This document shows, one piece after another, positions 32,101 through 43,611 of a stretch of DNA of 64,000 bases; the first letter of the stretch is position 1; the number at the start of each line of letters is the position of its first letter. The DNA is taken from assembly GCA_900618795.1 (NCBI GenBank), contig UYJD01000003.1, positions 745,814 to 809,813 on the forward strand, in the 5' to 3' direction. Under the pieces are notes generated by a model that searched no databases, was not told the origin of the DNA, and worked only from the letters and a program-made list of their open reading frames with translations. This DNA comes from Cyanodermella asteris (taxonomy: Eukaryota > Ascomycota > Lecanoromycetes > Ostropales > Stictidaceae). Position numbers and translations under genes: made by a program.

Positions 32101-35100
32101 GTTGAGGCTCTCAGACAGTTCCATGGTGAGAAGCATCCAGACAAGAAGATACTCAGCTTCGAGATAAGGGACTTGTCCTTCCTCAAGGCGCTCGTTGTGC
32201 CACAAATGCCCGAAAGAGTTGAAATCCAGCTTCGTTTCAGGCCCTCTATCCACGATGGCCAAGTCTGGCAGGACTTCTCAGTCTCAGCCTTGTCACCAGA
32301 CGGTGTTTGGTATGAGCACTGCCGTGGCTTCGGCCTTGCAGAATCAGCCTTTGATCAGAACATGACCGAATCCTGGCATGCCGAAGCTCTGAGTGCAGAG
32401 TCCAAATCACAATCGCAAAGCATGGAGTTTGATGAGATCTACAGCCAGTTCGTGGCCAATGGTAATAAATATGGCCCCAACTTCTCGATACTGCAACACC
32501 TTCAGCTTAGAGCTTCGACATCTCTCGGATCGATACGCATTCCAGACATCAGGAAAACGATGCCCTCAGAATACCAACAGCCCCATGTGTTCCATCCAGC
32601 AACATTAGATGGTATGATGCATGCGGTACTCCCACTGTATACTCAAAGTAACGGTGCGAGCTCTATCATGCCGGTGTCCGTTGGTCGAATGACAATATCA
32701 GCTTTACTGCCAAGCGAACCTGGAACAGAGCTTTTGGTGGCTGCAAAGGCTCTTCCAACAGGCATCAGATCTGCTGATGCCGACCTGGCCGTCTTCTTGT
32801 CACATGCATCACAGATTGGCGCTCCACTGCTGAAAATGAAAGATGTGGACGTTCGCGGCGTCGGTCAACCAGCTGGGAAGGCTGCATCAGAAGCCTTGCC
32901 TGACTTTGGGTTCGAAATGAAGTGGGAGCGGGATGTTGATCTCCTCCATCTCACACAGCCAGCCCGGGACTACGTATCTCTGCCTTACGTCAAACGAGAC
33001 AACTCACCGTCTTCGAGCGACTCCGGTTACAGCTCTGCCAATACGCCGGCCGCGATCAGCGAAAAGCCGCACAAGACAGCTTCCATTCAGCTCTCAGAGT
33101 ACTTGAAGCTGCTGTCGTACAAAAAGCCTCATCTAGAGGTGCTGGTCATGGGACATTCGGACATTCTCAATGCTATCGACTGTCCGTTCTCGGTTCATCG
33201 CTGTGATGCCGTCGACATGTCTGAAGAACAGTATAAAGCAGTAAAGCAGCGAATGCAGGCAACGCTCGGCGCTCTGCTCTCAGAGTCACCGTTCAAATCA
33301 GAATCGAAGTATGACTTCGTAATCACAACATCTGAATCGATGAAGCAGGTCAATTCCGACATCCTACGACGCACAGCCAAGATACTTGTTCAAACAGGCA
33401 CAAACAGTGATCTCGAGGCAGGCAACAACACCGAGCTACAGCTTATCACGGATGATGGTCTGCGCTTATACCTGCTGCCAGCGTCCACTGTCCAGAAACA
33501 TCTGCCACAGCCAAAGCCATCGATCGAGATCATCACGCTACGAGACCTGCAAGGCTTGGGTGGCCAACTGGCTGTACATCTTTCGCGAACTGGCCTGGAG
33601 GTTGACCTGAAGACGTTGAACGATGTCCCGGTATACAGTGGTAACCTTCGTGTCGTTCTCGACGATGGCAACCGCCCGATTCTGTCGGACGTCACCAACG
33701 CAGAGTTTGAAGCGATCAAGCAGATTCTTGCTCAGAGCACTTCGTTGCTGTGGATCAGTCTCCAAGACGATACTCACGTCTCGAAAAATCCCGCTAAAGG
33801 TCTTGTTAGAGGCTTCGCAAGGACGGCATGTGCAGAGAACGAAGATCTGAAGTTCATTACCTTGGACGTCCAAGATCCACTCTCTTCCAGCCTCGACATT
33901 CTCTCCGAGACGATATCGAAAATCGTTGATGACTGCGCGGCGTCAACTAACTCCAACGACCTAGAGATGGAGTATTCAGTTAAAAATCACAGTGTCATGA
34001 TACCAAGAGTTGTTCAAAACAAACAAATGAATTCCTGGATTGCTCGTTCGTCAGGCCTGGCTATACTTACCAGCGCGCCTTATGGACAGGATCACAAGCC
34101 ATTGAAAGCAGTCGTCAAGATCGGAACTCCGTCGAAAGACGTTTCATTTGTGTTGGACCACTCTGCTCAGGGTGTCCTTGCTTCTGACGCCGTCGAGGTT
34201 GAAATCCTTGCTCACGGGTTGACGAGCCAGGATCCTGCTGCTTACCTCGACGCGATACCCTTTTCCACAGCACAGCCCGTCACACAAGCATCGGGAATCG
34301 TTCGTGCCACTGGCGCAGATGTCTCTGGTTACTCCGCTGGTGATCGCGTCGTTGTCGTTGGAGGCGCCTCTTTGGCTAGTCACATCCGTGCTTCGCCAGA
34401 ACGGCTGATGTCCGTACCTGATAGCATGTCTCTAGACTGCGCTGCAACCATTGCAGTACCATACATGACTGTTTACCGCTCACTCGTGGAGATGGCCGGT
34501 CTTGGCGAGGGCGACTTTATGCTGCTCAATGCGGCGAATGACACGCTGAGCCGCGTTGCTATCACAGTTGCGAGATCGGTTTCAGCAAAGGTTATCGTTC
34601 TGTCAGAGAACACAGCGCATGCCACATCTCTCAAGGAGGATATGCGTCTTTGGGACAACGAAATTGTCGTCGCACCAAACGATGCTCAACTTCAAGCAGC
34701 TGTATCCCATATCAATGACGGCAGGGGCGTGGATGTGATCCTTGATCTCAGCGGCAGAAGGCCGCGCGTTGGTCTCGCAAAGCTACTGACCCAGGCTGGA
34801 TTCTTCATCAGCGTCGGGCAGTCCAGTGATGAGTTTCGCAAAGCATCATCCACCATCACCTATATCAACTTCGACCTGCCAACCTACCTGAAGGTTGACC
34901 CGTCCAAGCTACCCCGACTACTGAAGAATGTTGCAGCTCTGGCAACCAGCAAAACTTACCCGCTCCCTGAGCCGAATGCCTTACCTATCAGTCAAGCCTA
35001 TCAGGCACTACAGCTTGTCCGAAAGTCCTCTTTGCCAGTCATACTGAAGGCAGCCGCTGGTGAGATGATTACTTTCAAGACCAGTGAGAAGTCCAAGATC

Positions 35101-38023
35101 GCTTTGCCGAGTCACGCTACCTACGTTATAGCCGGTGGATCTGGAGACATTGGCCAGCGAATCTGCAGGCTCATGGTAGACCGTGGGGCTCGAAACATCG
35201 TCTTCCTCTCTCGTCGTACGATGATCCAAGACTCAAGGGCGTCTCTGCTGAGCGAACTCCAGGGAACGGGACCAGACGTAAGGCTCGAGAGCTTGGCTTG
35301 TGACATATCACAGCTCTACCGCGTTCAAGAGGCAGCTCATCAGATTGAAGCTCTTGGTCTGCCTCCTGTTCGAGGTCTCTTTCAGTGTGCTGCCGTCTTG
35401 TATGATTCACCTTTGGAGACAATGACCGGTGAAAGATTCGATGCGTCCCTGACAACTAAGTATATTGGCACCAGCAACCTCCAAGCAGCATTTGCACATG
35501 ACGACCTCGACTTCTTTGTCATGATGTCTTCCGTGAGTGGCGTGGTTGGTACAAGAGGCCAAGCCAATTACGCTGCTGGCAACACGTTCCAGGACGCGCT
35601 TGCGCAGAACAGCACTAACAAGAAAACGCACTACATGGCTCTCAATCTAGGCATGGCAACTGGCACTGACGCCATCGATGGTCAGAGTGCTCGAATCGTC
35701 AACTTGTTGCGACAAGGTCTGATTCCATGCGACTCAAACCTGATCATGCCTTTCTTGGAATATTCTATGTCAGAAGAGGCTAAGAATAGCGATTGCAAAC
35801 AAGCAATCATCGGTTTCACCTCTGAGTCTCTCGGAGCTGCCGATAATGCAACAGCGGCAATGAAGAGCGCACTGTTCAATCACGTTCGTCTGCCTGTCGA
35901 TCCAAGAGAAGGCGATGATGTGTCCAGTGCCAACAAGCCCCTGAGAGAGGCTCTGGCTGAAACATCGGACCAGGCTCGCGCCACAGAGCTCATTCAAGGC
36001 GGCTTGATTCTCAAGCTGTCAAATTTAGTGGCGGTCGAGGCGTCGACGATCCGTGCAGATGCAGCAGTCAGACTTCGGTCTTGATTCACTCACCGCGATC
36101 GAGTTGAAGAATTGGATCTCAAAAGAGGTCGATGCCGCAGTACAGGCCTCTGAGATTCTAGATGAAGCGAGCATCGAAGCACTTGCAAAGAGAGTGGCCA
36201 GTCGATCAAATCTCATTGGGAGTCACGCAGATGGCAGCAATGCAGAAGCTGTATCGTCCGGCGATACTACAAATGGTACAACTGCAGTCATGAACTCGAC
36301 GAAGAGCGCGTTGCCTCGCTTGCCTTTGTTTGACGTTGCAGCAAGCATGCAGCTCTACTACGATACTGTCTCGCCATTCCTCAACGCCGAAGAGCTAGAT
36401 CGAACCAATCGTCTCATCTCGGAGTTCCAAAACGGGCAAGCTAGCAAACTCCAAGAAAGACTCAAACTCCGATTTGAGGATCCGACCATGAGTGCGTGGG
36501 ACGTCTATCGCAGGGAGATCTACCTCAAAAACCGTCCTCCATTGATGCCAAACGGCACGTTTGCGGCTGTCTTCCAGCATTCAGGCCAGCATGACCAAGC
36601 ACGGACTGCAGCTCAAATCACTCTCACGGCTCTCGACTTCTCGCACCGCATGGTCGTAGGCAAACTCCAACAAGATACAATCAATGGCGATGCGATCGAC
36701 ATGGACACGCTCCAATACCTGTTCAACACTCATCGAGAACCTGTTGTGGGTGGGCCTGATTTACTTCAGAAGTGTGACTACTCACCCCACGTTGCTGTCC
36801 TACGCCGAGGACATGTTTTCAAGATCAATGCTCCGGATCATATCACCGTCTCAGATCTTTCCGCCCTGGCAAAGACCTTTGAGGCGATAATTGAAGCTTC
36901 GAAGACATCTATTCCGTCTATGGCTCCTCTAACAGCGGATATGAGAGACTCCTGGGCTGTCAATCGAGCGAGTTTCGTGGCGAGCTCAGAAGAGAACGCC
37001 AACCTCGTCCGGACCGTAGAGACAGCCGCCTTCGTAGTCTGTTTGGACGATGAGAGCCCAGAGGGTCCCAACGAACGTTTCAACCAGATCATGCAAGGCC
37101 CTCCCTCCAATAGGTGGATGGACAAATCCCTATCGTTTCCCGTCTGCGCCAACGGTAGAGCCGGATATGTCATGGAACATGCCGGCCTTGACGGAACATC
37201 CGCCATGCAAATCACCGCCGCCATCGAAACCGATCTCGCCGGCCTTCCAATCGTCGACACCTCGACCGTCCAACCATTCGCTTTCGAAGACCTCACACCT
37301 AAAGCCCCAACCACCGCCATTCAAGAACAATGCAACGTAATCACCCAACGCATCCTCGACCTCCGCATCCCAGCGGCCTACCGCAGTTTCCACCTTTCAA
37401 CCCTCCGCGGCTCCATTCTCCGCTCCAACAAGATCTCTCCTCGAGCTGGCGCGAATCTCTGCATCCAACTCGCTTCTCGCCTGCACTTTGGCGTCCAGCA
37501 CCCGACGTGGGATGCCGTAACGCTCGCCACATTTTTCCGTGGCCGGATCGAGCGTGTCCAGGGTACAATGGCACCACAGTATAGGTTCCTCGAAGCCATG
37601 TTCGCTGCGAAAGACGACATCTCGTCTCATGATATCCCGGCTCTGCGCACACTGTTCCGCGATGCTGCGACGCATTACACTGCGAACCTGACGCGACATG
37701 CTCGTGGGAGAGGATGTGTTACGCATATGATTTTGCTGAGGGCCATGGTTGAGGAAGGGGAAGAAGTGCCTGCGATCTTCGAGGATCCGGTTTGGAAGGA
37801 GACGAGATTGCTTACCAGGAGGAAGTTGAAGGTTGATACGCTTGAGGGGTTGGGTAACACAGAGGCGGGATTCTTCTGTCCGGATCCGGAGGGGCTGTTG
37901 GTGCATTACGATGTGGAGGATGAGGGGATCAAGTTTTTGATGCAGGGGACGGGAGAGTATCCGACGAGGTTCTGTGAGAATTTGGAGAAGGCGGCAGGCC
38001 TTTTGAGGGCCATGCTTGACTGA
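29179..38023 (+). CDS. Highly reducing polyketide synthase with C-terminal carnitine-acyltransferase-like domain
   Basis: An iterative type I PKS of about 2900 residues. The start is at 29179 (MSSKIPTPIAIIGTACKLPG). A 48-bp intron (29844-29891) joins GMSNL to HMLSDHGRSFSFDSR. Domains in order are: KS (Cys in DTGCSGSLVALH; His in EAHGTGTAAGD and SNIGHTESTSG); acyltransferase (FTGQGAQWAGMG, GHSSGEVAAAY, about 450-880); DH (His in WIAEHVIDDLIIFPGAGY, Asp in HPATLDGMMHA, about 905-1200); a methyltransferase-like remnant without a SAM loop (about 1240-1420); ER (about 1600-1945) in which the usual GGVGQ is AANDTLSRV; KR (GGSGDIGQRI, SSVSG, QANYAAGN); ACP (DFGLDSLTAIELKNWI); and from about 36.3 kb a choline/carnitine acyltransferase-like domain with the HxxxDG motif as MEHAGLDGTSAM. 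The ACP and terminal domain are read in a different frame from the upstream part, and I count one such discontinuity. The gene may be inactive, may carry an unrecognised splice, or the sequence may be wrong. In Trichoderma Tv6-931, the characterised relative with such a domain, the terminal domain transfers the polyketide to polyols. Confidence 0.9.
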
Positions 38024-38150
38024 GGGTATTTGGTTGACTACACAGATCCGTAAGGATGAAACCTCGGAGCAAAATGAACGGAATATAGACAAGATTCGAA
38101 CATTTTCAATCGTAAGAATAAACTAGCCTGTCGATTCTCCGAACCCTGCC

Positions 38151-39910
38151 CTACTCCTTCTTCAATCCCGTCTTCGTCTCCGTGTGCACCTTACTCAACA
38201 CATGCTTCCTGACAAATAACGACGAAACCAGCGCCAGAAACGCCACAACAGTGTACATAATCCACATATCCCTGATACTCGCCGCCACCGCCTCCTTAAC
38301 CGCAAGCCTCTGGCCCGGATCCTGTATCAACGCAATCTCCTCCACATTCGCCGCCGCGGCCGCGCCCGCAAGCCTCTCCACCAAATCGCTCGCCAATCCC
38401 GCAGCCTCCAACTCACCCCTCTTCGCCGCCATCCCATTCTGAAACACAACCCCACCCAGCACGATCGAGATCGCGGTCCCCAGGCTGCGCAGCGTGCCCA
38501 AGGTCGCGGACGCGGACGCCACGTCCGCCTGCGCGAGGTTCGCCTGCAGGGCGATCAGCGGCGGGTCGAAGAGGGCGCCGGCGCCCAGGCCGGCGAGGAT
38601 CTGAGGGACGACGACGGAGACGGTGGGGGAGAAGGCGTCCAGCAGGATGTACAGGCCCGTCCCGAGGGTCATGAGCGCGGTGGCGACGTACATGAGCGCC
38701 TGGTATTTGCCGATGCGGTGGACGAGGATGCCGGTCGAGATTGCGGCGATGGCTTCGGCTATGGTTGTGGGGATTGTGAGGATTCCGGAGCGGAGCGGGG
38801 TGGCGGATTGGACGGATTGGAAGTAGAGGGGGAGATAGAATTCCGCGCCGATGAAGACCTGTAGTTTTTGAGTTAGTGGTTGAATATATGGACGGGGTTG
38901 TTTTGGGTTCGGAGACTTACGAAGGACTGAAAGAATGCTACGGCGAAGCAGGAGGTATTGGATAAGCTTGTGAAGATGTTGAGGGGGATGACGGGGTATT
39001 TGGCCCACCACTTCTCGACGGCGTAGAAGAGGACAGTGCTCACCACGCCGAAGGCGAGTAAGCAAATGACAGTCGCCGAATTCCAGGGGAATGCGGCTCC
39101 TCCAAAATTCAGAGCCAGCAAGATCATCAGGACCATTCCGACGACGAAGAGCGATCCCAGCCAGTCGACTGCCTTCAGTCCATCCCTCATCTTCGTCTTT
39201 GGATTGTGTACATCCAAGCAAAAGGACAAAAGGACAAAAGCGAGGCCCGAAGTAGGCATATTGAGCCAGAAACACCACCTCCAGGTCGCAAGCTGCGTGA
39301 AAGCACCTCCCAAGATTGGTCCCGTGGCTCCAGCGACAGCCCACGTACAAGCCATGATGCCGATGAACAGGGTCCGCGCTCTGACACTAAAAATGTCGGA
39401 AATGATGATCATGACCAGACTCGTGATGCCTCCACCAGCGGCACCTTGAATCGTGCGGCCTGCAATCAACATCTCAATGTTGACAGCCCAGCCACAAATG
39501 ATGCTGGCGCAAAAGAAGACGACCAGCGCTGTCAAGATGATCGGCTTGCGACCCCAGATGTCCGAAAACTTGGCCCATATCGGTGAAGAGGCGGCGGTTG
39601 CGAGGAGGTAGGCTCCACCGATCCAGACGTAGCCGGCGGCGGAATTGAGATCCCTGGAAATGGTCGGTATGGCGGTAGCGACGATGGTGTCATTGATTGC
39701 TGCGACGAACAGCGCGAGGTTGAGGGCTAGGAAGATGGTTGCTACTTGTAGCTTGCCACGTCTCATCTCTGGTTCTTCGGGGTTTGGAGGTGCTGGTGGA
39801 ATGGCAACGACGGAGGTTCCTTCGGGAGGGAGATTCACCATCTCAATCGCCTCGCTCTGGATGAGTGACATGGGGGCGTCAGCCCTGGTCTCGGTCATTG
39901 TCTCTGTCAT
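38151..39910 (-). CDS. MFS exporter, 14-helix DHA2 family
   Basis: A proton-coupled multidrug or toxin exporter, distinct from the MFS gene at 23-25 kb. Exons are 39910-38921 and 38858-38151 with a 62-bp intron (GTAAGT...CTACAG), 565 aa. The start is MTETMTETRADAPMS. Motifs: NDTIVATAIPTISRDLN in helix 1, YVWIGGAYLLATAASSPIW, IWGRKPIILTA (motif A), MLIAGRTIQGAAGGGI and GPILGGAFTQL (motif C), WRWCFWLNMPTSG. After the intron, FIGAEFYLPLYFQSVQ and PQILAGLGAGALFDPP continue the second half. It is convergent with the PKS (127 bp between stop codons), so the pair probably shares a terminator region. Position makes it the most likely product exporter of the island. Its last 300 bp (sense) are G-rich. 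Confidence 0.93.
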
Positions 39911-40847
39911 GGTTGGATAATTGCAGGAATATGGAGCGATATTGAGTTACGAACTGTAGTGCCAAAGTCAAAGCAAGACAAGCAACTGGCAACGCTGCGA
40001 ATATAAATCACATCACCAGGGAGCTTGTGGGTGAGTCACGTCTCATCTCATTTCAGACGTGACGATCAACACATTAGCGGTCTGAGTAGGATCTTTCAGC
40101 CGTGCTTTGGGCGTCTTGGCAGGCTCTAGAATGTTGTATTCGTACTAGGGCGTGGAGAAACTAGGAAATGCGTCTCAGAACACCCTGATCAAGACGATCA
40201 GCAGTTCGCTGTATGACTCAAAACAGAAGTACAATATCGGTATTTGTGGTGACGAAGCACCTTCAAACTGAACACCGTCGCAGTGAAGATCGGTTTCGAT
40301 AGTAATATCGATACTTCAAGGAGCTACAAGCCTCCAATCGAAAACATGGACGGAAGCTCGAAGAAGTGGATCCGCTCCACGGACGCCCCGCGGTTCACCG
40401 ATTACTCCACGCCGAAAATAGTATATCACGGCGATCCATAACAGAGGCAGACTTTGTAGATCCGATGATTTGTCGAATCGTGTTCACAATTGACGAAAGC
40501 ATAGAACCGGGTGAATAGCTCATACGTGGACCAGATGTGTGGTGCCATAGAACAACAGCCGCAATCCCGTAGTAATGTTGAATGGCTGTGAAGATATTCA
40601 GAAGACTCAAATATCAATGATGGGCATCAATCCACGATTGAGCCAAACAGGGAGCTTCAGGTGGTGCCATCCGCTATTTTTTCCCGATGCGCCCACTAAG
40701 CCACTGATCACGCCCACTGAGCACGTGGTAATCGCCTCTGACTAATGGAAATTCCCTGGGGTCACACGTCCAAGTGGCCCAACTGCAACAAAGCTCGAGC
40801 ACGCCATCGTAGCTCCGCACATGCAGGCCAGCTGTGATAACGGTGCA
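39911..40847. promoter_or_regulatory. Divergent promoter region MFS / gamma-glutamyltranspeptidase
   Basis: 0.9 kb without a coding frame. Close to the transpeptidase there is a palindromic E-box CACGTG (40722-40727), preceded by two copies of CGCCCACT-like sequence (about 40690 and 40711). These could bind a bHLH regulator; this is only a motif observation. Confidence 0.4.
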
Positions 40848-42722
40848 ATGACCATCTCGCGTTTCATCTTCAGTCTTTCAGCCCTATTGTTTCTCCATTC
40901 TTCGCGCGTATCCGCTTCCTCTGACTTGCGCCGCATTCCCTTCTTTGCATCATCGCAACAGCTCCTCAACTCTGTCGACACCCCACCATCCTCCGAGCCA
41001 CGATTAGGCGCCGTCGCCAGCGAAAGCAAGCTATGCAGCAAGATTGGAACGGACCTGCTTCAGGCCGGCGGAAATGCTGCCGATGCCTTGGTCGGCACAG
41101 TGGCCTGCGTTGGCGTCGTGGGCATGTATCATAGCGGTCTGGGTGGAGGCGGTTTCATGCTTGTGCGTGGGTCTGATGGCCAGTACGAATCGATCGACTT
41201 TCGAGAGTCTGCTCCGGCGTCGGCTCACGAGGATATGTATGCCGGGAACGTCAACGGCTCAATATTTGGCGGTCTAGCGGTCGGGGTTCCGGGCGAGTTA
41301 AGAGGCTTGGAATATCTACACTCCAAATATGCACAGCTACCTTGGAAGACGGTGCTGGAGCCTGCTATCGCTCTGGCCGAGCATGGCTTCGAGGTGGGTC
41401 TTGATCTTGTGCGGTATATGGACGTTGCCACCGAGCACATCTTTGGCAGAGACTTCCTGACCGAGGATCCGGCTTGGGCAGAGGACTTTGCGCCGAACGG
41501 CACAAGAGTGAAAGAGGGCGATACCTTGACCAGGAAAAGGTACGCAAACACACTTAGGATGGTAGCAGAGCATGGCGCGGATGTGTTCTATGCTGGACCG
41601 ATCGCTGAGGCAACAATACGGGCTATTGGGGCCACCAATGGCTCAATGACGCTCCAAGACCTTCGCGACTACAAGATCAAATCAAGAACGCCGTTGCAAT
41701 CCGATTACAAGGACTTCAGGCTCACCACCGTCGGTGCACCTGCGGCCGGGGCTGCTGTCTTAAGTGCCATGAAGACTATCGAAGGTTACGAAGGCATGAA
41801 CGACGCTAAGAAGTCAAACCTGAGCACGCATCGGTTAGACGAGGCCATTCGGTTCGCTTATGCGGAAAGATCAAGCTTGGGAGATCCGGACTTCGTTAGT
41901 GGACTTCGTGCTCATCAGAGTGACATGCTCAGTGAGAGCGCTGCCCAACGCAAGCGGTCAACGATTTCCGACCACCATACTCTGAATGTGTCCGACTACA
42001 GTCCAGATGGCTATGAGGTTCTTGAAAACCATGGCACAAGTCATATTGTTGCCGCAGACAAGAGTGGCATGACCATCACTCTCACAACAACTGTCAATCT
42101 CATCTTTGGCGGAGGCGTCATTGTCCCTGAAACGGGAGTGATTCTCAACGACGAGATGAATGACTTTTCCATGCCAGGCAAGAGAAATGAATTTGGCTAC
42201 CCTCCGAGCCCGTCCAATTTCATCCGACCAGGGAAACGTCCTCTATCTTCCATCAGCCCGGTAATCGTCGAACACAAGAGCAACGGTTCGCTGTACTATG
42301 CTATCGGCAGCGCTGGGGGCAGCAAGATCATCACAGCCGTGATTCAAAACCTCTGGCACACTCTTGATCACAACATGACAGCGATAGCTGCGCTGTATGA
42401 GCCCAGGTTCCACGACCAGCTGATACCAAATGTTATCGCTTTTGAATGCAATTCGACCAACATGGATTGCTCGCCCTCTGATGGCAAAAAGACTAACGCC
42501 GAAACGGATCGATTTCGCAGCCGTGCAGAGTCTGGCATCGGCACAGGTACCGCGAGAGGTTATGACAACGAGACGATCGCTTTTATGGCTTCTCGTGGCC
42601 ACAACGTGACTTGGATGCCGCAAGGCTTCAGCTCCGCGCAGTCGCTGAGACTGCTGTGGAACGGCACCTTCGAGGCAGCAAGCGAGCCGAGACAGAAAGA
42701 TAGTGGCGGCTTTGCCGTCTGA
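40821..42722 (+). CDS. Secreted gamma-glutamyltranspeptidase
   Basis: An N-terminal-nucleophile hydrolase that cleaves the gamma-glutamyl bond of glutathione and its conjugates. The intronless frame of 633 codons starts at 40821. The second Met at 40848 (MTISRFIFSLSALLFLHSS) gives a cleaner signal peptide and may be the true start. Family motifs: GGNAADALVGTVACVGVV, HSGLGGGGFMLVR, IDFRESAPASAHEDMY with the gamma-glutamyl-binding Arg, GVPGELRGLEYLH, and the autoprocessing site HGTSHIVAADKSG, where the Thr (about residue 405) becomes the nucleophile. Then come LNDEMNDFSMPG and the oxyanion motif YAIGSAGGSKI. Many N-glycosylation sequons agree with secretion or cell-wall location. In the island it could process glutathione-detoxified metabolites, but general glutathione turnover is equally possible. 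Confidence 0.95.
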   Translation: MQASCDNGAMTISRFIFSLSALLFLHSSRVSASSDLRRIPFFASSQQLLNSVDTPPSSEPRLGAVASESKLCSKIGTDLLQAGGNAADALVGTVACVGVVGMYHSGLGGGGFMLVRGSDGQYESIDFRESAPASAHEDMYAGNVNGSIFGGLAVGVPGELRGLEYLHSKYAQLPWKTVLEPAIALAEHGFEVGLDLVRYMDVATEHIFGRDFLTEDPAWAEDFAPNGTRVKEGDTLTRKRYANTLRMVAEHGADVFYAGPIAEATIRAIGATNGSMTLQDLRDYKIKSRTPLQSDYKDFRLTTVGAPAAGAAVLSAMKTIEGYEGMNDAKKSNLSTHRLDEAIRFAYAERSSLGDPDFVSGLRAHQSDMLSESAAQRKRSTISDHHTLNVSDYSPDGYEVLENHGTSHIVAADKSGMTITLTTTVNLIFGGGVIVPETGVILNDEMNDFSMPGKRNEFGYPPSPSNFIRPGKRPLSSISPVIVEHKSNGSLYYAIGSAGGSKIITAVIQNLWHTLDHNMTAIAALYEPRFHDQLIPNVIAFECNSTNMDCSPSDGKKTNAETDRFRSRAESGIGTGTARGYDNETIAFMASRGHNVTWMPQGFSSAQSLRLLWNGTFEAASEPRQKDSGGFAV

Positions 42723-43611
42723 ACGGTCATCAATATGTTCTACGGTCTTGCATGCTCACGGAATGAGTGGGTGCATGTATATCTGGGGCTTTAGGGCGTT
42801 CATTCTCAACATCGCATCAGACTTGGACGGGCGTTATGTGCGTCAGCAAGTTTTTAGAACTGGCATCACACCAAGCAAAGCATAAAGCGATGAATGCTTT
42901 CGTCAATGGCCTGAAGCTCCCGAAGGTCAGTCGGAGGCTGGGCGCCTGGTCATAGCGCTACAGGTGAACGTTACGTAAGCTGACCCTCCTTTCCATTCAG
43001 ACCACCATACCGTGTCGCCCCATTCACGAACTGGTAGAAGAAAAAAGCTCGTACCATGCAAGCGCAACAACCTGGCGCCACTATGCTCAGGGCTCTCTTT
43101 CAAGAAGGCGCGCTTCGTAAGAGCAGTGAGGACTCGATGAGGTGGCATCACTCGCTGTATCGCTGTCTGCGCGGTTTACTCCGTGAAAGCGTTCAACGGC
43201 TGGGACAGCACAGCATATGGTAAGAAGGTTAGAGCATCAGTATATCGTTATACAGCTTCCTTGTTTTGTCTCAGAATGTTCACCACTTTTGTGGCAGCCG
43301 CTGTTCACTTTTTGCTGCTGGGGTTGGACGAGAACAATACCAAGCCCAGTTGACCTTTTGTGTAACCACCCTACTTGAATTTCCGATTCCGTCCAAGCAC
43401 CATTGAGGACTCTCTCATTCAGGAAATACTGCTTCCCACCACCTGTAGCTCTGATGTCGTGTGAAGTGCTCTTGGCTGCAGGCCACCATCTCCCCTGAGC
43501 CAGTCTGGATCGTGAGCTTGACCTCTGATCTTACCGACATGCTCGAAGGTGATAGATCGCTTCACCTATTCACACGACCAGCTCGAATACATCACGCTGT
43601 AGCCAATCGCA
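42723..43611. other. Intergenic, promoter of the ABC transporter
   Basis: 0.9 kb with only short frames and no repeats or RNA genes seen. The ABC transporter start at 43612 has an adequate context (GCAATGGCC). Confidence 0.4.

Noticed and set aside
37397-38092. Minus-strand frame of 231 codons opposite the PKS C-terminus
   Set aside because: A shadow of the acyltransferase-like domain, which is strongly protein-like on the plus strand.
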